A stretch of 64,000 nucleotides of DNA from SFWF01 sp045591645 (GTDB lineage: Bacteria; Bacillota; Clostridia; Oscillospirales; Acutalibacteraceae). The first letter of the stretch is position 1; the number at the start of each line of letters is the position of its first letter. Position numbers and translations under genes: made by a program. The DNA lies in contig JAZNTG010000079.1 of assembly GCA_045591645.1 (NCBI GenBank), forward strand, positions 1-64,000, written 5' to 3'. Below are positions 53,842-61,251 of this stretch, in pieces. The notes below the pieces were generated by a model that was not told the DNA's origin, did not search any database, and saw nothing but the letters and a program-made list of their open reading frames with translations.

Positions 53842-53888
53842 ATTATATCGCTTAATTCGTGTGATAACTGTCGAAAGAGAGTGTCGAA
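53842..53888 (-). promoter_or_regulatory. spoIIG promoter with two 0A boxes
   Basis: A TATAAT -10 (53842-53847 on the minus strand) has no recognisable -35. Instead two direct copies of TGTCGAA, the Spo0A box core, lie at 53869-53875 and 53882-53888, 13 bp apart, covering about -33 to -52. This matches the Spo0A-activated spoIIG design of B. subtilis. Confidence 0.75.
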
Positions 53889-53960
53889 AAAAATAAAGAG
53901 ACTCCTCTAGACTCTGTGTAAGCAAAAGAAAATAATGTAAAGGATTCTTGTCTTTTGCGC

Positions 53961-54095
53961 TGACGGTGAAATCAAAGGTTTGTGTCTTCGGTGAAATTAA
54001 ATCCGTCCCCTAACCCGACGAAGTCGGATTTCACCGCGAAGCGATTTCACCCGAACGAAGTGAGGATTTCACCCGTCCGTTAGGACGGATTTAGT
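53961..54095. repeat. Intergenic foldback array of GATTTCACC units
   Basis: A 357-bp gene-free gap. AAATCCGTCC..TAAC (about 53999-54014) pairs with GTTAGGACGGATTT (54080-54092); inside are CCGACGAAGTCGG and CGCGAAGCG-type mini hairpins and three GATTTCACC copies, with inverted GGTGAAAT copies at 53965 and 53990. No gene is seen in it. Confidence 0.75.
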
Positions 54096-54096
54096 T

Positions 54097-54131
54097 AAAA
54101 AAAGGACTTCACTTTCGTGAAGTCCTTTTTT
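54097..54131. terminator. Terminator downstream of small lipoprotein gene
   Basis: AAAAAAAGGACTTCAC / GTGAAGTCCTTTTTT with a TTTC loop, nearly perfect and bidirectional. Confidence 0.9.
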
Positions 54132-54177
54132 CTGGGACCGACACTCAAAATGGAACCGGTCTGAAAACCTGATTTTC

Positions 54178-54546
54178 TTAATCTCTGTTTACAATTTCGC
54201 CTGTAAAGGGGTCAATTTCAACCGAGTCGACGGTTGAGTAGTGGTTATTTTCTACAAGCCATTTAAGCGCTATTGTAATATTATCGTTTGAACTATCGAC
54301 CGGCATAATAAGAAACGGAAACCCCGTTGCTTCATCCTTATCACCGCTTTTAATGCCCCAATGCTGTGAAGCAATTTCAATAGCCTCATCCTCGGAAATT
54401 CTCGAAGTTTCTGCAGCAATTTCATCAAATGATGAAGAGGAATCAGATGTTATAGAACCCATTTCCGATTCGGTCATTGAATCTCCACATCCGCATACAG
54501 ATATGGCTAAAAGAAATATAAATAATAAAATTAATAGGTTTTTCAT
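54178..54546 (-). CDS. Small lipoprotein with PepSY-like domain
   Basis: A 122-residue protein starting with a lipoprotein signal (hydrophobic residues 3-18, lipobox VCGC), then a Ser/Glu-rich linker. The C-terminal region, starting ISEDEAIEIASQHWGI and ending VDSVEIDPFTGEIVNRD, has the helix-strand pattern and ending of PepSY-type domains, which are often protease-inhibitor-like. I use the ATG at 54546 after GGTGAT rather than a frame extending 16 residues further. Function unknown. Confidence 0.72.
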   Translation of the reverse strand: MKNLLILLFIFLLAISVCGCGDSMTESEMGSITSDSSSSFDEIAAETSRISEDEAIEIASQHWGIKSGDKDEATGFPFLIMPVDSSNDNITIALKWLVENNHYSTVDSVEIDPFTGEIVNRD

Positions 54547-54565
54547 ATAATCACCACTTAGGTGT

Positions 54566-54594
54566 ATTATAGCATAAAAACGATAATAAATCAA
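54566..54594 (-). promoter_or_regulatory. SigA-type promoter for the PepSY-like lipoprotein
   Basis: TTGATT, 17-bp spacer, TATAAT on the minus strand with a very short leader; the -10 to start region closely matches that at 55061-55086. Confidence 0.65.
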
Positions 54595-54727
54595 TGCGGG
54601 GCATTGCTTTTATAATACGTGGCGAAGCCACACATTTTCTCTTATCTCTTCTCTCTTATCTTTTATCTGGAAAAGTCACAGATGGTTTTAGTGAAGAGTG
54701 AAAAGTAAAGAGAGAATAGTGTAAAGT

Positions 54728-54769
54728 ACAAAAAGAAAATGCCACACGATGTGTGACTTTTCTTTTTGT
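54728..54769. terminator. Terminator-like hairpin near 54.75 kb
   Basis: ACAAAAAGAAAA and CACAC arms pair with GTGTG and TTTTCTTTTTGT; suits the minus-strand gene ending at 54821. Other sequence at 54595-54820 is A+T- and purine/pyrimidine-rich with no gene seen. Confidence 0.7.
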
Positions 54770-54820
54770 CTCACGTGTCCGAAAAAGAACTGGGCAAAAA
54801 CCTGATTTTCCTTGAAATAT

Positions 54821-55060
54821 TTAATATTTATTTAAGTAAAAGTTCCAAACACATTTACTACGCTCACCGGCGGCAAATTCATATTCTTTTCCGTCAATTA
54901 TGACAGTGTAAACCGGAACAGCATAAGATAAATCATTTACCTCAACCCTATTTTTAGTATCAACCCAATCATAATCAAAAATGTTGACGCCAAATAATTG
55001 AACATTGCCATCAACACCTGTAACTTCAAGTTGCCAACTTTTGCTCTTCCACATTTTCAT
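54821..55060 (-). CDS. Hypothetical protein (79 aa)
   Basis: A 79-residue soluble protein rich in aromatic residues (several Trp, Tyr and Phe) with alternating strands: SWQLEVTGVDGNVQLFGVNIF, then VYTVIIDGKEYEF and a terminal WNFYLNKY. I do not recognise the family; the pattern suggests a small beta-rich domain. No signal peptide. It has its own promoter and terminator, and its upstream region is nearly identical to that of the neighbouring lipoprotein gene. Confidence 0.6.
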   Translation of the reverse strand: MKMWKSKSWQLEVTGVDGNVQLFGVNIFDYDWVDTKNRVEVNDLSYAVPVYTVIIDGKEYEFAAGERSKCVWNFYLNKY

Positions 55061-55080
55061 AAAATCACCGCCTTGGGTGT

Positions 55081-55109
55081 ATTATAGCATAAAAGCGGCG
55101 GAGGTGCAA
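55081..55109 (-). promoter_or_regulatory. SigA-type promoter for the 79-aa gene
   Basis: TTGCAC, 17-bp spacer and TATAAT on the minus strand, then a short leader with GGCGGTGATTTT before the ATG. Confidence 0.65.
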
Positions 55110-55203
55110 TACTTCTTCACTATTCACTATTACTTCTTACTTCCCAAAAATCCCGTTACAAAGTTTAATTTAGTGAAAAGTGAAGAGTGAAAAGGTAATA
55201 AGT

Positions 55204-55236
55204 AAAAATCCCGCCCACTTTCGTGAACGGGATTTT

Positions 55237-55237
<1 letters not shown>
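55204..55237 (-). terminator. Terminator of the tRNA cluster
   Basis: AAAAATCCCG / CGGGATTTTT with an inner CAC/GTG pair; starts at the CCA end of tRNA-Cys. Confidence 0.88.
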
Positions 55238-55311
<74 letters not shown>

Positions 55312-55332
55312 ATATTAGATTTTCTTTTAAAG

Positions 55333-55364
55333 AAAGGACGCTTAAGACCTTTAAGCGTCCTTTT
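55333..55364 (-). terminator. Terminator-like hairpin inside the tRNA cluster
   Basis: AAAGGACGCTTAA / TTAAGCGTCCTTT, 13 bp, with a short loop and T-rich flank, between tRNA-Gly and tRNA-Cys. It could end part of the transcripts or guide processing. Confidence 0.6.
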
Positions 55365-55367
55365 AGT

Positions 55368-55443
55368 TGGAGCGGATTACGAGGCTCGAACTCGCTACCT
55401 CCACCTTGGCAAGGTGGCGCTCTACCAGATGAGCTAAATCCGC
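55368..55443 (-). tRNA. tRNA-Gly (anticodon GCC)
   Basis: Acceptor GCGGATT / AATCCGC, anticodon loop TTGCCAA with GCC, TPsiC GAGTTCGAGCCTC, encoded CCA. Confidence 0.97.
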
Positions 55444-55451
55444 AAATTTAA

Positions 55452-55527
55452 TGGTGCCTCCGATCGGAATCGAACCAATGACACGGGGATTTTCAGTCCC
55501 CTGCTCTACCAACTGAGCTACAGAGGC
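55452..55527 (-). tRNA. tRNA-Phe (anticodon GAA)
   Basis: Acceptor GCCTCTG / CGGAGGC, anticodon loop CTGAAAA with GAA, TPsiC TTGGTTCGATTCCGA, encoded CCA. Confidence 0.96.
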
Positions 55528-55532
55528 AAAAA

Positions 55533-55609
55533 TGGCGACCTGGATGGGGCTCGAACCCACGACCTCTAGCGTGACAGGCTAGCGTTCTAACCAACTGAAC
55601 TACCAGGCC
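55533..55609 (-). tRNA. tRNA-Asp (anticodon GTC)
   Basis: Acceptor GGCCTGG / CCAGGTC (one G-T pair), anticodon loop CTGTCAC with GTC, TPsiC GTGGGTTCGAGCCCC, encoded CCA. Confidence 0.96.
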
Positions 55610-55612
55610 AAA

Positions 55613-55688
55613 TGGTGGGGACAACAGGGCTCGAACCTGTGACCCTCTGCTTGTAAGGCAGATGCTCTTCCAGCTGAGCTATACCCCC
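55613..55688 (-). tRNA. tRNA-Val (anticodon TAC)
   Basis: Acceptor GGGGGTA / TGTCCCC (two G-T pairs), anticodon loop CTTACAA with TAC, TPsiC CAGGTTCGAGCCCTG, encoded CCA. First tRNA of the cluster. Confidence 0.95.
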
Positions 55689-55733
55689 ATTTTGCTCTCC
55701 ATCACTGTTTCGTGATTTCCAGCGGCAAGTGAT

Positions 55734-55762
55734 ATATTACCACAACTAAACCCAATTGTCAA
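55734..55762 (-). promoter_or_regulatory. SigA-type promoter for the tRNA cluster
   Basis: TTGACA, 17-bp spacer and TAATAT on the minus strand, about 46 bp before tRNA-Val. Confidence 0.82.
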
Positions 55763-55771
55763 CACTTATTT

Positions 55772-56647
55772 TTAAATTTTTTCAATAAAATTTAAAATTT
55801 CTTTTTTAGAGAATTTATAGCGTTTATCGCAGAAGTGACAGTTAACTTCTACCTCAGGTAATTCCTCTGCCATTTGGGTCAGTTCTTCCCTGCCAAGCGA
55901 TATTATAGCCTTAGATACTCTGTCTCGGCTGCAATTACATTTATACTCGATTTCCTGTTCATAAAGAACCTCAACATCAAACTTTTTGAGAGCTGCTCTT
56001 ACGATCTCCTCAGGTGTCATACCCGAATCCAGCATAGTGGTAACAGCCTTCATTTCCCTTATACTTTCCTCGAGCTTATCTATGGTTGCATCTTCTGCTG
56101 CAGGTAAAAGCTGAATAATATAACCGCCAGCAGCACGAACTGACAGATCAGGATTAACGAGCACACCGAGCGCGCAAACGGTGGGTATCTGCTCGCTGAG
56201 CGCATAATAAGATGTGATATCCTCGGCAATTTCTCCCGAAATGAGCGGAACCGAGCCGCTAAACGGCTCCTTAAGTCCGAGGTCTTTTAGAACATATAAA
56301 AGACCGTCCTTGCCTACGGCACCTCCCACATCAAGCTTTCCATTGGAGTTAAGCGGAAGCTCAACAATCGGATTCTGCACATACCCTCGGACATTTCCAT
56401 CATAGTCAGAAACGGCAATAAGTGAACCGCAGGGACCTCCGCCTGCAATTTTTAGCGTAATTGAATCGTCCTTACCTTTAAGCATATTACCCATCATAGA
56501 AGCAGCGGTCAAAAGGCGACCGAGTGCCGCAGTGACCACGGCAGATGTTGTATGCACCTGTTCTGCCTTTGCAACTATATCCGTGGTATCGACTGCGGTA
56601 GCCATAACCTGACCGCAGGAGGTTATACATCTAATTAATTTACCCAT
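55772..56647 (-). CDS. hslO: Redox-regulated chaperone Hsp33
   Basis: A 291-residue holdase chaperone activated by oxidation. The four zinc-binding cysteines are in the C-terminal CNC (about residue 238-240) and CHFC (about 267-270) motifs; N-terminal markers include RCITSCGQVMA, GPCGSLIAVSDYDGNVRGYV and GYIIQLLP. Intact length. Start overlaps the upstream methyltransferase by 8 bp. Confidence 0.95.
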   Translation of the reverse strand: MGKLIRCITSCGQVMATAVDTTDIVAKAEQVHTTSAVVTAALGRLLTAASMMGNMLKGKDDSITLKIAGGGPCGSLIAVSDYDGNVRGYVQNPIVELPLNSNGKLDVGGAVGKDGLLYVLKDLGLKEPFSGSVPLISGEIAEDITSYYALSEQIPTVCALGVLVNPDLSVRAAGGYIIQLLPAAEDATIDKLEESIREMKAVTTMLDSGMTPEEIVRAALKKFDVEVLYEQEIEYKCNCSRDRVSKAIISLGREELTQMAEELPEVEVNCHFCDKRYKFSKKEILNFIEKI

Positions 56648-57395
56648 TATTTTTCCTTCTTGCTATATAAATATTTCGCTCAGAGTTCTCTTTCGGCTCT
56701 GAGAAAGTGTTTTCACCGTAGACTGCTAAAAGCTCAAGACCGCACTCTGTTACCGCCTCTATTATCTCAGCCTCGGTGTAGGCCCTCTCCTTAAATTCTT
56801 CAGAGTAGACCTCATTTTTAAAAAGTCCAGTCCTCTCGGTAAAATCCAGATGGACCGTAACGGTATTCTCAGCCTCGTTATAGGTATTGGACCAAAAGCA
56901 TTTGATATTTCTATGCTTCATCCTAAAGCCGTTGTTAGAAAGTACATTTTTATGCTTATACGGAGTATTCAGATCAAATATGAAGAGTCTTTCGGGCTCT
57001 AAGAATAATGCAACGTTTGCTATTGCCCTTTTAAATCTTTTATAATCGGTTATGTGGTTAAGACTGTCGAGCATGCAGACTGCACCGTCCACAGTTCCGT
57101 ATAGCTCCAACTCCTCAGCAGGCTGGCAAATATACATTACAGGCTTATCGAGGTCGGTATTTTTCTCCTGTGCGATATTCAGCATATCTTCAGAAATATC
57201 GACACCGATCACGTCAATACCGTTTTTTGCAAACTCCACAGAAAAATTACCTGTTCCGCAGGCAAGATCGAGCAAAAGAGTCGGCTTGCGGTCAAACTTT
57301 TCAAACAGCTTGAGCACATATTCAGCCCTATCGTGATATTTTACATCCTTAGTAAAATAATCGTAAAAGAGTGAAAAAACGTTATAGCTGCTCAT
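56640..57395 (-). CDS. Class I SAM-dependent methyltransferase
   Basis: A 251-residue Rossmann-fold methyltransferase with motif I LLDLACGTGNFS at residues 41-52, the acidic end of strand 2 in VIGVDISEDML, and CMLDSLNHI as motif IV-like. Substrate is not indicated; the YodH/UbiE-like pattern and hslO neighbour do not decide it. It overlaps the yerC stop by 4 bp and hslO by 8 bp, so the three form an operon. Confidence 0.88.
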   Translation of the reverse strand: MSSYNVFSLFYDYFTKDVKYHDRAEYVLKLFEKFDRKPTLLLDLACGTGNFSVEFAKNGIDVIGVDISEDMLNIAQEKNTDLDKPVMYICQPAEELELYGTVDGAVCMLDSLNHITDYKRFKRAIANVALFLEPERLFIFDLNTPYKHKNVLSNNGFRMKHRNIKCFWSNTYNEAENTVTVHLDFTERTGLFKNEVYSEEFKERAYTEAEIIEAVTECGLELLAVYGENTFSEPKENSERNIYIARRKNNG

Positions 57396-57673
57396 TTTAA
57401 GCCATCTAACATTCTTTCAAAATACTCTTTATCGGCAGCCATAGCTCGTTTTACGCGGCTAACGGTAGCGCTGCTGGCACCCGTTTCCTCAACTATTTCG
57501 CTGTAGACTTTATTTTGTGAAAGCATCTTTGCTACATAAAGACGCTGAGCAATTAGCTGAGTTTCCTTTTCGGTAAGTAGTGTCTTAAAAAAGAACTGTG
57601 CTTCTTCCTCGGTTTTTATGTCTGTAGCAGTACTGTACAGCATCTCTAAAGCAGCTTGCGTTTTCTTATCCAT
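57392..57673 (-). CDS. yerC: YerC/TrpR-related DNA-binding protein
   Basis: A 93-residue helical protein of the TrpR superfamily, YerC/YecD type. The helix-turn-helix is QNKVYSEIVEETGASSATVSRVKRAM (written here in part: YSEIVEETGASSATVSRV), preceded by LTEKETQLIAQRL. YerC homologues bind DNA but their regulons are poorly known. TAAGGAGGAGTATAA precedes the ATG. Confidence 0.92.
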   Translation of the reverse strand: MDKKTQAALEMLYSTATDIKTEEEAQFFFKTLLTEKETQLIAQRLYVAKMLSQNKVYSEIVEETGASSATVSRVKRAMAADKEYFERMLDGLK

Positions 57674-57685
57674 TTATACTCCTCC

Positions 57686-58711
57686 TTACTTAGTCTGTTC
57701 GGAAATACTTTTAAAATATTCTACAGCCTCGTTTAACTGAGCATCTATCATTTCACGCTTTGATTCTATTGTGAGCTCACTTATCGCAATATTAAGTATT
57801 TCACTTTTGCAAACTTCGCTTTTGCCCATTATAAGACCGAGAAGCTCTTTAAGATCGTCTCCGCCAAAGGAAGATACTATTTCACAGTAGTGTGCAGCCT
57901 CAACCGTTATCTTTCCGATAACAGCAGCCCCATATTCTAGCGCTTGGTCGTTGAGACGCGGCTCTTCACTATTTTCTTCGGAAAGCTCAACCTCATCAAT
58001 TATCTTAACAGTAAATCCGTCAGCCTCAGAATTCGGTATTTCACCAACAGTATCGTTAACATCGTCACAGGGTTCTTTATGAGATGCTTCAAGCTCTTCT
58101 ATTTTTGCTTTTAATTGACGGTTTTCCGCCTTTAACTCATTAATATTTGAATTAAGTCTTTCAACCGTAGAAACAAGCTCACCTAAGCGCTTCATTAATT
58201 CTTTCTTTTGCATTTTTTTAGTACTCCTTGATATAATACGTCTGTAAATAGATATAATAAGAAAAACAAACAGTATTCCTGTGCACGACCCGACAAAATC
58301 GATCAAAACATCCGTTAGCATACCCGCTCTTCCTGCAACAAAGGTTTGATGAATCTCGTCAAAAGCCGCGTATAAAAACGATAGCGTCGCAGATAAGAAT
58401 ATATGCAAACTTGTCTTGATGCTGTAAGTAGCAATCGCTGTCATAAGTGATGATCCGAGAGCAAAATAGACAGTAAAATGTGCGCATTTACGCACAACGT
58501 GCTGCAGTGAATCTATCATCACTTGTTTTTCAGCAACCGACAACAAATCAAAATCATCGCAAAACACATTCAAAACTGCAGTTATGAATTCTGATGAAGT
58601 AGCACTTGAGAGCTCACCGTCCTGAGACGAGCTGAAAAATATAAGTGCCATAATCACAAAGCTGAAAAACCAAGCAATATATCTTATCATCTTGATCTTA
58701 CGGTATGTCAT
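57686..58711 (-). CDS. VanZ-like membrane protein fused to a coiled-coil C-terminal domain
   Basis: A 341-residue protein. Residues 1-160 are a VanZ-type domain with four to five membrane helices and the conserved KCAHFTVYFALG and FDEIHQTFVAGRAG segments. After residue 165 follow a coiled coil (about 170-210), an acidic stretch and a helical C-terminal part (about 255-335) that I do not recognise. An AAGGAG site followed 10 bases later by an in-frame ATG (58213) lies at the junction, so the 175-residue C-terminal part may also be made on its own. It overlaps the S41 protease stop by 4 bp. Confidence 0.8.
   Translation of the reverse strand: MTYRKIKMIRYIAWFFSFVIMALIFFSSSQDGELSSATSSEFITAVLNVFCDDFDLLSVAEKQVMIDSLQHVVRKCAHFTVYFALGSSLMTAIATYSIKTSLHIFLSATLSFLYAAFDEIHQTFVAGRAGMLTDVLIDFVGSCTGILFVFLIISIYRRIISRSTKKMQKKELMKRLGELVSTVERLNSNINELKAENRQLKAKIEELEASHKEPCDDVNDTVGEIPNSEADGFTVKIIDEVELSEENSEEPRLNDQALEYGAAVIGKITVEAAHYCEIVSSFGGDDLKELLGLIMGKSEVCKSEILNIAISELTIESKREMIDAQLNEAVEYFKSISEQTK
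58224..58229 (-). promoter_or_regulatory. Internal ribosome-binding site in the VanZ fusion gene
   Basis: AAGGAG on the minus strand, 10 bases before the in-frame ATG at 58213 (Met167). It could start a separate 175-residue product. Confidence 0.5.
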
Positions 58712-59895
58712 TGCTGTTCACCGTCCAACCACTCTATTGCTGAAATAACAACTCTGTCACTTTCAATGGGGTTTAAATATCTGTATTTTAACTCCTCATC
58801 AGACAAAACAACCTCTATATCGGGAACGAGCCCCTCAGCGTTAAAGGAGACTTTGCTGTGAGGCAAAAACTCTGCAACAGTGAACACCGCTGAAGCTCCG
58901 TCTAAGAGGCTGTAAGTGTTTTGCATAACACCTTTGCCGTATGTCGTTGTTCCGACAAGCACGCCTTTACCGAAATCTCGGATAGTAGCCGCAAACAGCT
59001 CTGAAGCACTTGCAGTATTACCATCGGTCAACACTGCCATCGGCAGCTCGATATGCTCACTGTCCGAGCTTAGCATAACACTTTCAGCTCCATCCTTGTA
59101 TCTGACGTACATAACATCTCCTTCAGGCACAAGAATATCCAAGATCTTACCAACCGAGTCAACAGTTCCGCCACCGTTGCCGCGAAGATCAAAAATAAGT
59201 CCTTCTACTCCCGCCTCGGTAAGGGCGGTTACGGCATTTTCAAACTGTTTAACTGTTTCGCTGTTAAACGAGGTTATTTCTATATAGCCGTAGTTTGATA
59301 TCTTTTTATAAAAAACGGTCTGTATGGTAATATCAGACGTTATAACATTAATAACGAGTTCAGACTCGCCTCGCAATATCGAAAGTGAAACATTTTCACC
59401 AATTTCGCGTGCAATAGAATTAACTGCCTCACTGTATCCAACCGAAGTCACAGTAACGCCGTCAATCGCAGTAATAATATCACCCTTCTGTATTCCTGCG
59501 GCTTCTGCCGGAGAGTCTTCATAAATATGAAGAACATAAATAGCCTGTGTGTCGGGATGCTTTATAACAGCAATTCCGAGTCCGCTGCCGATACCCATTA
59601 AGCTATCGGATCTTTCTGCTGTACCCTCTTGGTTGTAGTAATAAGCATATTTATCGCCAAGTCCGCTTAAATAACCGCTCAAAATTCCCTCTTCTACCTC
59701 ATCCTCATTAAAATCTCTGAGATGATACATATCAACAAGTGAATTAAGACACAAAAGATTCGCAAAGCCCGGTATACCAAACACGATAGAAAGGCAAATA
59801 GTTAAAGTTAAAACAATACTAACGACCGCCGTGACAGCACAGGCGATTACCGATATCCTCTTTGATTTTTTACTTTCGCAATTTAAAGTGTTCAT
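58708..59895 (-). CDS. S41 C-terminal processing peptidase (CtpA/CtpB-like)
   Basis: A 395-residue periplasmic-type serine protease with one N-terminal membrane anchor (about residues 14-42), a PDZ domain (about 105-185) and the peptidase core. The catalytic Ser is in NTASASE (about Ser296) and the Lys in TTYGKGVMQ (about Lys321), 25 residues apart as in E. coli Prc. Such proteases process cell-envelope or, in the CtpB case, sporulation proteins. Cotranscribed with the VanZ fusion. Confidence 0.94.
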   Translation of the reverse strand: MNTLNCESKKSKRISVIACAVTAVVSIVLTLTICLSIVFGIPGFANLLCLNSLVDMYHLRDFNEDEVEEGILSGYLSGLGDKYAYYYNQEGTAERSDSLMGIGSGLGIAVIKHPDTQAIYVLHIYEDSPAEAAGIQKGDIITAIDGVTVTSVGYSEAVNSIAREIGENVSLSILRGESELVINVITSDITIQTVFYKKISNYGYIEITSFNSETVKQFENAVTALTEAGVEGLIFDLRGNGGGTVDSVGKILDILVPEGDVMYVRYKDGAESVMLSSDSEHIELPMAVLTDGNTASASELFAATIRDFGKGVLVGTTTYGKGVMQNTYSLLDGASAVFTVAEFLPHSKVSFNAEGLVPDIEVVLSDEELKYRYLNPIESDRVVISAIEWLDGEQQ

Positions 59896-59911
59896 ATATC
59901 ACCATAAACGT

Positions 59912-59950
59912 ACAGGGAAATAAATCTTTATTCAGGATTTATTTCCCTGT
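59912..59950. terminator. 15-bp perfect hairpin between EnvC-like gene and S41 protease
   Basis: ACAGGGAAATAAATC / GATTTATTTCCCTGT with a 9-nt loop. It lies between co-directional genes and lacks a long U-tract on the minus strand, so it may be a weak terminator or processing signal. Confidence 0.55.
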
Positions 59951-59966
59951 GTGAATTTCAGATAAA

Positions 59967-61208
59967 TTATTTAGTATTCTTTACATAATTTGAAGGATTT
60001 GTATGTGAAAAGGACTTGCCGTTTGTTGAAGTATGAACTTCAAAATGCAGATGCCATCCGGTAGAATAGCCCGTTGAACCAACATATCCGATAACATCGC
60101 CCTGCTTTACATACTGTCCTGCCTTTACTACTACAGTCTCCATATGTCCGTAAAGAGTCTGATAATATTTACTACCCGACTTACCGTGGGAGATAACGAC
60201 GTTATTTCCGTATCCGCCGCCGCAACGTGCGCCCGAAGAATTATAACAGCTGCTCTTCTTGCCATAGTTGTGCTTACAAGCTGTATAAGTGCTCGCAACA
60301 ACACCGCTTGCAGAAGCAATTACAGGCTTTCCTCGGATACCTGAGCTTGCGATATCAATACCCTTGTGGAAAGTACCCCAGCGTGAGCCGTAGCCCGAGG
60401 TAATGCCGAGATATCCCGGAACAGGCCATGTAAATGTGCCGTCAAAGGTTCCCTTGTAGACCTTGTCATCCGAAGGATTAAGAAGTGCATTAAGATAGTC
60501 TTCTTTTGCTTTAAGGTCTGCCTCAAGCCGTTTTTTATCGCTTGTAGCATCCTTTTCATCAGCGGTAATATCATTGATCTTAACCTGAACCTCATCTGCA
60601 AGAGCATCAAAAGAAGCGTATTTCTCATCTAGGGTCTTTTTGATCTCGTTCTGTTTTTCAATAAGCTCGGAATTTTCCTTCTTATTAGCATTTATCTCCT
60701 TGATCATATCCGAGATGTCTTCCATCATCTTTTTATCGCGTTTAGAGATATTTAAGGTAAGCTGAGAGAGCGCAAGAAAATCAGAAAAATCATCAGCGCC
60801 GAGCAGCAGCTCAATACCGCTATCTGTGCTTCCGCTCATATAAATAGCACTCATTCTTCTTTTAAACTCTTCGATAACGTCCGCCATTTCAGCTTCCTTT
60901 GCTATAATATCGGCATCATTCTGCGCTATCTTCTCGTTTGTCTCACGAATTGTATTATTGCAAAGGTCTATCTGCGCCTGAATAAGAGCCATCTGCTCTT
61001 CATACGCTGCCTTAAGCTGCTGTTGCTTCTTTTTATCGTTCTGAATATCCTTTATCTCATTAGCTTTATCCTTGATCTGCTGCTCAAGCTTATCGATCTG
61101 ATTCTGAAGATCACTCACCTGGCTTGCCGAGGAAGGAATGATACTGAGAGATATTATAACAGCAACGCACATTATTACAGCAATTAATCTATGACTGAAT
61201 AATTTCAA
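59967..61208 (-). CDS. EnvC-like M23 peptidoglycan hydrolase / hydrolase activator
   Basis: A 413-residue exported protein: signal peptide (to about SSASQ near residue 29), long coiled coil (about 30-230) and a C-terminal LytM/M23 domain. The zinc residues are present (HKGIDIASSG, GWHLHFEVH), so it may be catalytically active. Start is the TTG at 61208, eight bases after GGAGG; a frame 12 residues longer has no such site. The ftsE-ftsX genes directly upstream provide its usual ATP-driven regulator (PcsB/EnvC/CwlO type). Confidence 0.92.
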   Translation of the reverse strand: MKLFSHRLIAVIMCVAVIISLSIIPSSASQVSDLQNQIDKLEQQIKDKANEIKDIQNDKKKQQQLKAAYEEQMALIQAQIDLCNNTIRETNEKIAQNDADIIAKEAEMADVIEEFKRRMSAIYMSGSTDSGIELLLGADDFSDFLALSQLTLNISKRDKKMMEDISDMIKEINANKKENSELIEKQNEIKKTLDEKYASFDALADEVQVKINDITADEKDATSDKKRLEADLKAKEDYLNALLNPSDDKVYKGTFDGTFTWPVPGYLGITSGYGSRWGTFHKGIDIASSGIRGKPVIASASGVVASTYTACKHNYGKKSSCYNSSGARCGGGYGNNVVISHGKSGSKYYQTLYGHMETVVVKAGQYVKQGDVIGYVGSTGYSTGWHLHFEVHTSTNGKSFSHTNPSNYVKNTK

Positions 61209-61251
61209 AGGATTATCCTCCAAATAGAAATTTTTGTGCCGCATTTGTTCA

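Noticed and set aside
53961..54095. Possible CRISPR array
   Set aside because: The GATTTCACC units are too short and irregularly spaced, with no spacers of constant length and no cas genes.
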